The notes under the pieces: model-generated
The model's database searches: none
What the model was told of the DNA's origin: nothing
Seen by the model: the letters and a program-made list of their open reading frames with translations, nothing else
Part shown: positions 27,606 through 35,533 of the stretch, piece by piece
Layout: each line of letters begins with the position of its first letter
Numbering within the stretch: position 1 is the stretch's first letter
Origin: JACKIP01 sp963710165
GTDB lineage: Bacteria; Pseudomonadota; Alphaproteobacteria; Micavibrionales; Micavibrionaceae
Length of the DNA: 64,000 bases
Assembly: GCA_963710165.1 (NCBI GenBank)
Contig: CAVPYZ010000002.1
Coordinates: 222,010 to 286,009 of the forward strand
Reading direction: 5' to 3'
Made by a program: the position numbers and the translations under genes

Positions 27606-29171
27606 TTAACCGGCTTTTGCCATAGCGGCTTCCTCTTCCTGTGCAGTTTTTTCGTCTGCTGTGTCGTTGTTTTCTTCAGTTTTGTCTTCGTCTTCAAACC
27701 AATGCGCGCGGGCACGCATGATAATATCATTGGCTTCTGTCTCATTCATAGAGTCTTCGCCTAGAATTTCAACTAACTCGTCACCCGCCAAATCGGCAAG
27801 ATCATCACGTGTTTTAATACCGTTTTCACCAAGCTTCAGAATAGATGCGGCGGGCAGACCCTCCATATTCATCAGATCTTCCTGAATGCCTAACTCGGCG
27901 CTTTTCTCTTCCAGCTCTTTACGTTGCGCTTCCAACCATGCATTCGCACGGTTTTGAAGCTCTTCTGCAACGTCTTCATCAAATCCTTCAATATGGGCTA
28001 ACTCATCTAAAGATGTTTCCGAGATTTCTTCGATAGAAACAAAGCCTTCGGCAAGCAAAAGATGGGCAATAACGTCATCAACGTCCAGTGCTTCAATAAA
28101 ACGAGCGGAGCGCGTTGTAAATTCTTCGGCTCGACGTTTGGATTCTTCTTCCTCAGTCATAATATCAACGTCCCAACCAGCAAGCATAGATGCCAAGCGA
28201 ACGTTTTGACCACGACGACCAATCGCTAAAGAAAGCTGTTCTTCACCAACAGCAACTTCTAATTTGTTTTTATCTTCATCAACCACAACCTTAGAGACGA
28301 TCGCAGGTTGTAATGCCTGAATAATCAATGCGGCAACATCTTCTGTATAAGGAATAATGTCGATTTTCTCGCCTTGAAGTTCATTAACAACCGCTTGAAC
28401 ACGTGAGCCACGCATACCGACACAGGCACCAACCGGATCCATACCGCTGTCATGTGAATACACTGTAATTTTGGCACGTGAACCGGGGTCGCGTGCAACC
28501 TGACGAATTTCGATTGTACCTTCGTAAATCTCCGGCACTTCCTGTTCAAATAATTTTGCAAGGAATTGTGGGTGCGTACGGGATAGGAAAATCTGTGGCC
28601 CACGCATTTCTTCGCGTACATCATAGATGTAGGAGAGAATACGATCGCCCATTTTGATATTTTCACGCGGAATGGTTTCATCACGTGGAATAATCGCCTC
28701 GGCCTTACCAAGATCGACAAATACGTTGCCATATTCAACGCGTTTTACAATACCACTGATCATCTCACCCGAGCGATCTTTGAATTCCAAGAATTGTTTC
28801 GCGCGCTCTGCCTGACGTACTTTTTGCATGATGACTTGCTTGGCAGTTTGGGCGGCAATACGCCCGAAATCAAGCGGCGGCATTTCATCAATAATCGTCT
28901 CACCGATTTTGGCATCCGGATTAATTCGCTGTGCCTCGGCAAGGGTTAATTGTTTAAACTCGGCTTCTTCATCAAGCTCTTCCACAATCTCACGGTTGCG
29001 GGTGAGGGAGATATCGCCGCTTCTACGGTCAATGTGTGCACGAATATCATGGTCATGCCCATATTTTGAACGACCAGCTTTCTGGATTGCTTCTTCCATA
29101 GCTTCCAGTACGATCTCACGATCAATATTTTTTTCTCTTGCGACTGTATCCGCGACTTGTACGAGTTCCAT
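27606..29171 (-). CDS. nusA: transcription termination/antitermination protein NusA
   Basis: NusA binds RNA polymerase and nascent RNA and controls pausing, termination and rRNA antitermination. The order is normal: N-terminal polymerase-binding domain (1-125), S1 domain (SGIVKRVEYGNVFVDLG near 140), KH1 and KH2 (GACVGMRGSRVQAVVNEL near 245 and AIGRRGQNVRLAS near 315), then helix-hairpin-helix acidic repeats with LLAEGFVSIEEI. The acidic tail ends with EEEAAMAKAG. At 521 aa it is typical for alphaproteobacteria. It lies 16 bp after rimP. Confidence 0.98.
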   Translation of the reverse strand: MELVQVADTVAREKNIDREIVLEAMEEAIQKAGRSKYGHDHDIRAHIDRRSGDISLTRNREIVEELDEEAEFKQLTLAEAQRINPDAKIGETIIDEMPPLDFGRIAAQTAKQVIMQKVRQAERAKQFLEFKDRSGEMISGIVKRVEYGNVFVDLGKAEAIIPRDETIPRENIKMGDRILSYIYDVREEMRGPQIFLSRTHPQFLAKLFEQEVPEIYEGTIEIRQVARDPGSRAKITVYSHDSGMDPVGACVGMRGSRVQAVVNELQGEKIDIIPYTEDVAALIIQALQPAIVSKVVVDEDKNKLEVAVGEEQLSLAIGRRGQNVRLASMLAGWDVDIMTEEEESKRRAEEFTTRSARFIEALDVDDVIAHLLLAEGFVSIEEISETSLDELAHIEGFDEDVAEELQNRANAWLEAQRKELEEKSAELGIQEDLMNMEGLPAASILKLGENGIKTRDDLADLAGDELVEILGEDSMNETEANDIIMRARAHWFEDEDKTEENNDTADEKTAQEEEAAMAKAG

Positions 29172-29187
29172 GTTCTCTTACTTCCTT

Positions 29188-29700
29188 CTATAAATTCTGT
29201 TTTTGCATCTTCTTTGATTGTTCAATCAGCGCATCCGTCAGAACCAGCTTAGCTTTATGCACTGAATCGGGCGAAAACGCAACCGTTCCCTGATCTGTTT
29301 TTAAAGAAATTTCATTCTCTTCCGTCACACCTTCGATAAATCCGCGAAAACGCTTTTGACCTTCAACCGGAATATCCAATTCGATCTTGGCTTCCAACCC
29401 TTTATACGTCTTAAAATCTTCGATGCGTGTTAAAGGGCGATCAATACCCGGAGAGCTCATTTCCAATACGTACGCTCCGGCAATCGGGTCTTCGACGTCT
29501 AGCGTGGCGGATATAGCGCGGCTCAGTTTGGCGCAATCATCCACGCCCAGATTATGGGTCTTTGGATCTTCTGCCAGAACACGCAAGATATTACGTCCAT
29601 CATCTGACGTCATTTTTGCCTGCACCAGCGCAAAGCCCATATCCTCTATGACGGGGCTGATAATATTGCTAATACGGCTTTCCAACGGGCTTTGTTTCAT
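29188..29700 (-). CDS. rimP: ribosome maturation factor RimP
   Basis: RimP assists 30S assembly around the central pseudoknot. The 170 aa carry the family motif DDCAKLSRAISATLDVEDPI followed by YVLEMSSPGIDRPL, and the C-terminal SH3-like domain with GFIEGVTEENEISLKT. It is the first gene of the rimP-nusA-ylxR-infB-rbfA run. Its start overlaps the end of a tiny lipoprotein gene by 32 bp. Confidence 0.96.
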   Translation of the reverse strand: MKQSPLESRISNIISPVIEDMGFALVQAKMTSDDGRNILRVLAEDPKTHNLGVDDCAKLSRAISATLDVEDPIAGAYVLEMSSPGIDRPLTRIEDFKTYKGLEAKIELDIPVEGQKRFRGFIEGVTEENEISLKTDQGTVAFSPDSVHKAKLVLTDALIEQSKKMQKQNL

Positions 29701-29827
29701 TCTCTAATATACAATTCTGGTTTTTATAATCCCATGTTCCGCCTTTATCCAAACAATCATTCGCATCACGCTGACACGCCGATAAAAGCAAAAAAGGAAC
29801 CAACGGTAATAATAATATTCTTCTCAT
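29669..29827 (-). CDS. small lipoprotein, 52 aa
   Basis: From the ATG at 29827 the product is MRRILLLPLVPFLLLSAC followed by about 34 residues: a signal peptide with a good lipobox (LSAC), then two more cysteines in NDCLDKGGTWDYKNQNC. That C-x3-GG-x-W-x6-C pattern recurs in tiny alphaproteobacterial lipoproteins and suggests a disulfide-closed loop at the outer membrane. Longer starts at 29836 or 29875 are possible but spoil the leader. It overlaps rimP by 32 bp and lies just downstream of the rarA terminator. Function unknown. Confidence 0.7.
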   Translation of the reverse strand: MRRILLLPLVPFLLLSACQRDANDCLDKGGTWDYKNQNCILENETKPVGKPY

Positions 29828-29843
29828 CAATCTCATTTCCCAA

Positions 29844-29877
29844 CAAAAAAGGCGGGACCAATCTAATGAACCCACCC
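29844..29877 (-). terminator. probable intrinsic terminator of rarA
   Basis: On the minus strand GGTGGG (29876-29871) pairs with CCCGCC (29856-29851), with one G-U pair and a 14-base loop, and a run of six T follows. It lies about 55 bases past the rarA stop and in front of the small lipoprotein gene. Confidence 0.7.
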
Positions 29878-29931
29878 CGAAATATATTTATTTAGGATTT
29901 GATTTGAAAGTATGCCTTTCTTGGTCAAAAA

Positions 29932-31236
29932 TCAAGTTTTATTTTGCTTCCTGAGTTTATTCCAATATTCCAAGCGTTTATTGATCTCTCGCTCAAAACC
30001 GCGTTCTGGCGGTTTATAGAAATTTTTGCGCGGCATTTCATCTGGAAAATAATTCTGCCCGGAAAAACCATGCTCTGTATCATGATCATATTCATAGCCT
30101 TTCCCATAGCCGATATCTTTCATCAGGTTTGTCGGGGCGTTCAAAATATGAGCCGGAGGCATTAAAGAACCGGTTTCTTTTGCCGCGCGCAAAGCTGATT
30201 TATATGCCGTATAGGCCGCGTTCGATTTCGGCGCTGTTGCTAAATATACCAATGCTTCCGCCAGAGCCAACTCCCCCTCCGGTGATCCAAGACGTTCATA
30301 GGATTGCCACGCCGCCAAACAAATAGGCAGGGCCTGCGGGTCAGCTAGCCCGATATCTTCACTTGCCATACGTGTGATACGACGTGCCAGAAAATGCGGG
30401 TCTTCACCGCCGTCCAGCATTCGGCAAAACCAGTAAAGCGCCGCGTCGGGGTCACTGCCACGAACTGATTTATGAAGGGCAGAAATAAGGTTATAGTGCC
30501 CTTCATCGCTTTTGTCATAGAGAGGGGCGCGTTTATTTACACGCTCCATCAAGGCTTCGGATGATAATGTATCTCCCGCGTCAGTATCTGCTAATACATG
30601 CTCCACAAGACTGAGCAGATAACGCCCGTCGCCATCAGCAATTGTTTTCAGTAATGTTCTGGCTTCTGGGTGTAGAGGTAGATGACTTAAATCTTTTTCA
30701 GCCGCTCTCAATAGTTGCTCTAACGCGCTTTCATCTAAGCGCTTAAGGACATATACCTGCGTACGGGAGAGCAAAGCGGCATTTAACTCGAAGGAGGGGT
30801 TTTCAGTTGTTGCGCCAATTAATAATATTGTTCCGTCTTCCACAACAGGTAGGAAAGCATCTTGCTGCGCTTTGTTAAACCTGTGTATTTCATCAACGAA
30901 TAGAAGTGTTTGTTGTCCTGTCTGGCGACGCAAACGCGCGGCTTCAAATACTTTCTTCAACTCGCCGACCCCTGAAAATATCGCCGAGATTTGTTCATAA
31001 TGCAGGCCCGAGCCTTTTGATAGAATACGTGCAATCGTCGTTTTACCGCATCCGGGCGGTCCCCATAAAATCATGGAAGAAATTTTTTGCTTTGCCAGCA
31101 TTTTACCAAGCGGCTTATCAGGCGCAGTTAGATGATCTTGCCCGACGATGTCTTCAAGTTTTTCGGGACGAAGTTTATCCGCCAAGGGGCGCGGCAAATC
31201 TTTTTCAATGTCGGAAGATGCGAACAGATCAGTCAT
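29932..31236 (-). CDS. rarA: replication-associated recombination protein RarA (MgsA)
   Basis: RarA is an AAA+ ATPase that acts at stalled replication forks. The Walker A is LWGPPGCGKTTIARILS near residue 60, Walker B is LLFVDEIHRFNKAQQDAFLP, and sensor 1 is LIGATTENPSFELNAALLSR. The C-terminal tetramerisation domain (GSDPDAALYWFCRMLDGGED, RMASEDIGLADPQAL) is complete, with the typical Mgs1 end. The length of 434 aa is normal. It sits alone between the lipoprotein and the RelA/SpoT-like cassette. Confidence 0.96.
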   Translation of the reverse strand: MTDLFASSDIEKDLPRPLADKLRPEKLEDIVGQDHLTAPDKPLGKMLAKQKISSMILWGPPGCGKTTIARILSKGSGLHYEQISAIFSGVGELKKVFEAARLRRQTGQQTLLFVDEIHRFNKAQQDAFLPVVEDGTILLIGATTENPSFELNAALLSRTQVYVLKRLDESALEQLLRAAEKDLSHLPLHPEARTLLKTIADGDGRYLLSLVEHVLADTDAGDTLSSEALMERVNKRAPLYDKSDEGHYNLISALHKSVRGSDPDAALYWFCRMLDGGEDPHFLARRITRMASEDIGLADPQALPICLAAWQSYERLGSPEGELALAEALVYLATAPKSNAAYTAYKSALRAAKETGSLMPPAHILNAPTNLMKDIGYGKGYEYDHDTEHGFSGQNYFPDEMPRKNFYKPPERGFEREINKRLEYWNKLRKQNKT

Positions 31237-31273
31237 TCAGATAATATAGCGTTATATATAAACAGGTAAATAT

Positions 31274-32041
31274 TTACCCGCCTTCATTATCCAGCTTTCG
31301 TTGATTAGGAGCAGGGAAAGCGTCAATATTTGCGGCGGCGTCAACACTTTTGCGAAAATCTTCAACCGCTGTTTCTTTTTTCCCTGTATCTGTGAATTTG
31401 GCAAATTCGTCTTCCGTCCATTGCGGATTGATAAAGGTTGTAGATTTCAATCCGGCAACAGCGGAATTATTTACTTTACGCGCTTGTGCCACCAAAGTGT
31501 CTCTTGCAATGACGTCTTCAAGTGTTTTCTCATTGCGACGTTCAATTGACTGCGCATCTTCCATCAAATCATGTGTAATATCTTTAACAAGCCACGTACC
31601 TGAGTACATAACTTGTGTCTCAACAATGTGACCGTTCGGCATGCGAATATTATTATTAAAGTTACGTAAGGCTGTTGCAGTGGGCTTAAAGAAGTTATCT
31701 TTAACACGTTTCACATCCATTGCTGTTTCAAGGGCGTCCTGCAGGTCAAAAATTTCGCTAGGTTTTGAACAAACAAATGTTCCACGCACAAGATCTAACA
31801 CTTCATCTGCATTACCATTATAATCGCCATCTAATTTTTCTTTAAAGCGTACAGGGTTTTTTATATCTGCCAGTTTGAATTTAACAGTTTCGAACTTGCC
31901 CGGATTTTCTTCTCTTAGTTGATCCAGAAAACTATTCATCGCCTCTTCATATAAAGGCAATGTTTCAACTGCTTGAAAATATAGCTCCGCCTCGTTTTTA
32001 ACAGACTGGAATTGCTTTTCACCTTTGGCTCTATTGATCAT
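31274..32041 (-). CDS. protein with RelA/SpoT-like nucleotidyltransferase signature
   Basis: No close family is recognised, but residues 62-145 follow the order of a RelA/SpoT synthetase domain: a basic helix (NPVRFKEKLDG), LDLVRGTFV with Asp83 and Arg86 where synthetases have DxxGxR, VKDNFFKP near 113 like the KDYIxxPK motif, and GHIVETQV with Glu141 and Gln143 like ExQ. The GYQSLH tyrosine is absent (TALRNFNNN), so classical pppGpp synthesis may be lost. An ATG at 32041 has an AGGGA site seven bases upstream and overlaps the stop of the preceding gene; a start at 32059 is less likely. Assignment is inference from motif order. Confidence 0.5.
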   Translation of the reverse strand: MINRAKGEKQFQSVKNEAELYFQAVETLPLYEEAMNSFLDQLREENPGKFETVKFKLADIKNPVRFKEKLDGDYNGNADEVLDLVRGTFVCSKPSEIFDLQDALETAMDVKRVKDNFFKPTATALRNFNNNIRMPNGHIVETQVMYSGTWLVKDITHDLMEDAQSIERRNEKTLEDVIARDTLVAQARKVNNSAVAGLKSTTFINPQWTEDEFAKFTDTGKKETAVEDFRKSVDAAANIDAFPAPNQRKLDNEGG

Positions 32042-32387
32042 CAAAAAATCCCTCATCAATCAATTTTTGAAATTGTTCGCTACTTTTTTTCTGTTCTTCT
32101 ATACGTTCCGGCGTCCAATGTGCCAAGTATTCATCACAGTTTTTATAAAACTCTTCTTTTGAAACTTCATCCGCATCGCCAGACGTATCAAATGTAATTT
32201 TGGTGAGATGCTGGCTCGGTTTGAACTGCTTCGTCTCTTTATCCAAAACTTCAGACATTATATCGCGCCCGTGCGTTGTTGTAATAACACGTACAGGAAT
32301 ACTACCATAGCAATAGTAGCGATAATATCGCTTTACCTCAAACTGGTCGCCCGTATCATCGGGCTGTGGGGTATCTGCAAAACCCAT
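32031..32387 (-). CDS. hypothetical protein, 118 aa, upstream partner of the RelA/SpoT-like gene
   Basis: An acidic, soluble protein with no recognised family. The first 60 residues look beta-rich (FEVKRYYRYYCYGSIPVRVI); the rest is helical and strongly charged (EEFYKNCDEYLAHWTPERIE). Its last 11 bases overlap the start of the RelA/SpoT-like gene, so the two are translationally coupled. A small acidic partner in front of a nucleotidyltransferase is the layout of many toxin-antitoxin pairs, but nothing in this sequence proves that. It is divergent from hflX, 117 bp away. Confidence 0.65.
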   Translation of the reverse strand: MGFADTPQPDDTGDQFEVKRYYRYYCYGSIPVRVITTTHGRDIMSEVLDKETKQFKPSQHLTKITFDTSGDADEVSKEEFYKNCDEYLAHWTPERIEEQKKSSEQFQKLIDEGFFDDQ

Positions 32388-32504
32388 AAATTGCGTACTT
32401 CTTTATTCGTTATTGGCATTATCATAATATAAAAGTTTCCGCTTTTGCACTCTTTTATTATAAATAGCCTTGCCTTTAGACGCACTCTGCGCTTTATAAC
32501 TTCT

Positions 32505-33794
32505 ATGTTCTCAACCGAAATACCACAAGAAAGCGCCATCGTTATTCACGCCGTCCTTCCAAAAGGCAATCGTGATGAGGAATATCTGGCGGATCGTCTG
32601 GAAGAAGCCGCAGGTCTGGCGCGTGCCATTAATCTGGATGTTTTGGATGTGTATAGCATCAATATCTCCAAAATCTCCCCAGGGAACTTGCTTAGTAAAG
32701 GTCTTATCGAGAATATCGCGAAACAGGTTGAAGAGCTTGAGCCGAATGTCGTTATTATGGACGCCACGCTTTCCCCCGTGCAACAGCGTAATCTGGAAAA
32801 CGCTTTTAACGCCAAAGTCATTGACAGAACAGGTTTGATTTTAGAAATCTTCGGTGATCGCGCCCAAACAAAAGAAGGGCGAATACAGGTTGATCTGGCG
32901 CTATTAGAATATCAAAAATCGCGTCTGGTACGGGCATGGACTCACCTTGAGCGTCAACGCGGCTCCACCGGTTTTGTTGGTGGCCCCGGTGAAACCCAGA
33001 TCGAGTTGGATAGGCGTATGATCGGAGAGCGCATCACAAAGCTGAAAAAAGAATTAAAAGAAGTGCGCCGCACGCGTAATCTTGCCAAAGCCACACGTGA
33101 AAAAGTGCCGTTTCCGGTTGTGGCGTTGGTTGGCTATACGAACGCAGGAAAATCGACGTTATTTAATAAACTAACCGGCGCAAATGTTTATGCAGAGGAT
33201 TTACCCTTTGCAACGCTTGACCCGACGATGCGTAAGTTAAAATTAAAAAGCGGTCAGGACATTATTTTATCCGACACGGTTGGCTTTATCTCCGACCTGC
33301 CGACCCATCTGGTGGAGTCGTTTCGCGCAACTTTGGAACAAGTGGCGGAGGCAGATATCATTCTACATGTTCGTGATGTCTCCCGCGCCGATCACGAGCG
33401 TCAAGCAGAAGACGTCATTAAAATTCTGGAAAGCTTGGGCATTGAATATGATACGGATGATCGCATTATCGAGCTTTGGAATAAAATGGATAAACTTGAT
33501 GATGAAGATCGCGCCGAAGTTGCGCGTAAAGCAAAATTCAATGATAAAATCTGTCCGATTTCCGCTGTAACGACTGAAGGGTTTGAAACGCTTTTCGAAA
33601 ATCTTAATGATCTTCTTTCAAAAAACTTCATTGAAACCGACCTTCAGCTCTCTATTACAGACGGCAAAGGTCTGGCGTGGTTGTATGAGAATGCGGATGT
33701 TTTGAATAGAGAAGATAATGACAATAATATCAATCTCAGAGTGATGATTTCTGACTCTAAATTGAAAAAGTACAAGCAAAGCCTGAAAAAATAA
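32505..33794 (+). CDS. hflX: GTPase HflX
   Basis: HflX is a ribosome-splitting GTPase induced by stress. Its N-terminal subdomain (SPGNLLSKGLIENIAKQV, NVVIMDATLSPVQQRNLE) and the glycine-rich RGSTGFVGGPGETQIELDRR precede the G domain: GYTNAGKSTLFNKL (G1), DTVGFISDLP (G3) and WNKMD (G4). I use the ATG at 32505 (429 aa); an upstream start at 32445 would add 20 residues with no family counterpart. In many alphaproteobacteria hflX follows hfq; here no hfq is present. The next gene begins 13 bp after its stop. Confidence 0.95.
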   Translation: MFSTEIPQESAIVIHAVLPKGNRDEEYLADRLEEAAGLARAINLDVLDVYSINISKISPGNLLSKGLIENIAKQVEELEPNVVIMDATLSPVQQRNLENAFNAKVIDRTGLILEIFGDRAQTKEGRIQVDLALLEYQKSRLVRAWTHLERQRGSTGFVGGPGETQIELDRRMIGERITKLKKELKEVRRTRNLAKATREKVPFPVVALVGYTNAGKSTLFNKLTGANVYAEDLPFATLDPTMRKLKLKSGQDIILSDTVGFISDLPTHLVESFRATLEQVAEADIILHVRDVSRADHERQAEDVIKILESLGIEYDTDDRIIELWNKMDKLDDEDRAEVARKAKFNDKICPISAVTTEGFETLFENLNDLLSKNFIETDLQLSITDGKGLAWLYENADVLNREDNDNNINLRVMISDSKLKKYKQSLKK

Positions 33795-33807
33795 CTATAT
33801 TGCCCTT

Positions 33808-34647
33808 ATGACTTATACAAACGTTGATCCACAAAAAATTGAAACCATCATCCGCGATGTATCTGCGCGATATATTATTCCGCGTTTTCAAACGCTGACA
33901 GCGGATCAGATTGATACAAAAAGCGGGCCGGATGATCTGGTAACTGCTGCCGATATTGAAACCGAAGCCGCTCTGATCAAAATTTTTGAAAAAGAATTCC
34001 CGGGTTGTGTAGTGCTAGGGGAGGAGGGCGTGTCCAGAGGGGATATTGACATGGACGCCACCTTCCAGAATGAACCGGATATGCTATGGGTCATTGACCC
34101 GGTTGATGGCACATGGAATTTTGCCCATGGCTCCCCCATATTCGCGTGCATGGTTGCCTTGCGTTGTAAGGGCGAAACCGTGATGAGCTGGATTTACAAT
34201 GTCATGAAAGACGAATTCGCCTATGCCGAGAAGGGACAAGGCGCCACTTATGCCGCCCAAAAACTGGCCCTGCCATCACAAGAAAAAACGTTGGAAGAAA
34301 TTCACGGTTATTTAAGCCATGTTTACGCCCCGAAACCTGTCAAAAAAATCTGGGCGCATAAGGCCCAACATATCGCCACGGCTGGCTCTCTCAGATGCGC
34401 CGCGCATTCTTACATGCGCCTTGCACGTGGCCTGATCGATTTTCATGTGACCACAAAAACCAAACCGTGGGATCATCTGGCGGGTGATTTATTAATCAGG
34501 GAGTCTGGCGGCAATGTGAAAACATGGGACGGCGAAGCATACTCGCCCCTCCACTTCAGGCAAGGCCTACTCAGCACATCCAACGATAAAATCTGGCACA
34601 ATTTGCACGATCATTTCCTAAAAGATGTCTTGGATTTGAGGGAGTAA
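33808..34647 (+). CDS. inositol monophosphatase family protein
   Basis: A Mg-dependent sugar phosphatase of the IMPase fold. The metal site is complete: GEEGVSRG (Glu), WVIDPVDGTWNFAHG (the DPxDGT motif) near residue 95, and WDHLAGDLLIRESGG (the late Asp) near residue 222. At 279 aa it could act on inositol 1-phosphate, histidinol phosphate or 3'-phosphoadenosine phosphates; sequence alone does not decide. It follows hflX by 13 bp on the same strand and is convergent with mazG, which begins its stop directly after. Confidence 0.93.
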   Translation: MTYTNVDPQKIETIIRDVSARYIIPRFQTLTADQIDTKSGPDDLVTAADIETEAALIKIFEKEFPGCVVLGEEGVSRGDIDMDATFQNEPDMLWVIDPVDGTWNFAHGSPIFACMVALRCKGETVMSWIYNVMKDEFAYAEKGQGATYAAQKLALPSQEKTLEEIHGYLSHVYAPKPVKKIWAHKAQHIATAGSLRCAAHSYMRLARGLIDFHVTTKTKPWDHLAGDLLIRESGGNVKTWDGEAYSPLHFRQGLLSTSNDKIWHNLHDHFLKDVLDLRE

Positions 34648-35451
34648 TTATTTCTTCTTCTGCGCTTGCCACGCTTCTTCCATTTCGTCTAAAGAGGCGG
34701 ATTTGAAGTCGGGATAGTTTTCTTTAACTTTTTTCTCCATCCCTCTGAATCGTTTTTCGAATTTTGCGTTGGCTTCGCGTGTGGCTTCTTCTACGTCTAT
34801 TTTTAGCATACGTCCAATATTGACCAACGTGAACATCACGTCGCCAAATTCCTCACGCAGATGGGCGGCATCATTTTCGTCTAATGCATCGTCAAATTCT
34901 TCCATTTCTTCTTTGAATTTTTCAATTGCGTCGGACACATGCGGCCATTCGAACCCGACCCGCGCCGCACGTTTTTGAAGTTTCTGTGCCCGCATCAGGG
35001 CAGGAATCCCCATTGTCACACCGTCCATTTCGCTATCTCGAGGTTTTTCTTTCTCTTTTTGGGCTTCCCAGACATCAATGACTTTTCCCGCTTCATCAAT
35101 GTTTTTAATGTCACCAAATACATGCGGGTGGCGGATGATCATTTTATTGGTGACGTGTTCCGCCACATCTGTAAAATCAAACAAGCCCGCGTCTTTTGCC
35201 ATTTGTGCGTGAAAGACAACTTGCAATAATAAATCCCCCAACTCGTCTTTCAAATCATCCATATCTCCGCGCTCAATCGCGTCCGCCACTTCATAGGCTT
35301 CTTCAATCGTATATTTCGCAATGGATCGAAAATCTTGCGCCACATCCCACGGGCACCCTCCATCGGGGTCACGCAGTACTTTCATAAGTTCGAGAAGTTT
35401 ATCAATCGTGCGCGTTTGCGCCTGTATCGTTGCAAGTTTTTCTATAGACAT
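34648..35451 (-). CDS. mazG: nucleoside triphosphate pyrophosphohydrolase MazG
   Basis: MazG hydrolyses (d)NTPs to monophosphates and pyrophosphate, and can lower ppGpp or clear damaged nucleotides. The first MazG domain carries GGCPWDVAQDFRSIAKYTIE and the metal helix EEAYEVADAI with DELGDLLLQVVFHAQ; a second domain begins near residue 150 (LMRAQKLQKRAARVGFEW, REEFGDVMFTLVNIGR). Both have the Glu/Asp metal ligands. At 267 aa it is the standard tandem-domain form. It is convergent with the IMPase-family gene and divergent from the helicase gene. Confidence 0.95.
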   Translation of the reverse strand: MSIEKLATIQAQTRTIDKLLELMKVLRDPDGGCPWDVAQDFRSIAKYTIEEAYEVADAIERGDMDDLKDELGDLLLQVVFHAQMAKDAGLFDFTDVAEHVTNKMIIRHPHVFGDIKNIDEAGKVIDVWEAQKEKEKPRDSEMDGVTMGIPALMRAQKLQKRAARVGFEWPHVSDAIEKFKEEMEEFDDALDENDAAHLREEFGDVMFTLVNIGRMLKIDVEEATREANAKFEKRFRGMEKKVKENYPDFKSASLDEMEEAWQAQKKK

Positions 35452-35533
35452 TATTCTGGTGTAGCATAGAGCCGTGAAAAAGAAAGGGCATATTTGTTCC
35501 CTTTATGGTCTAAGTTCTTTACTCTAAAAGAAT

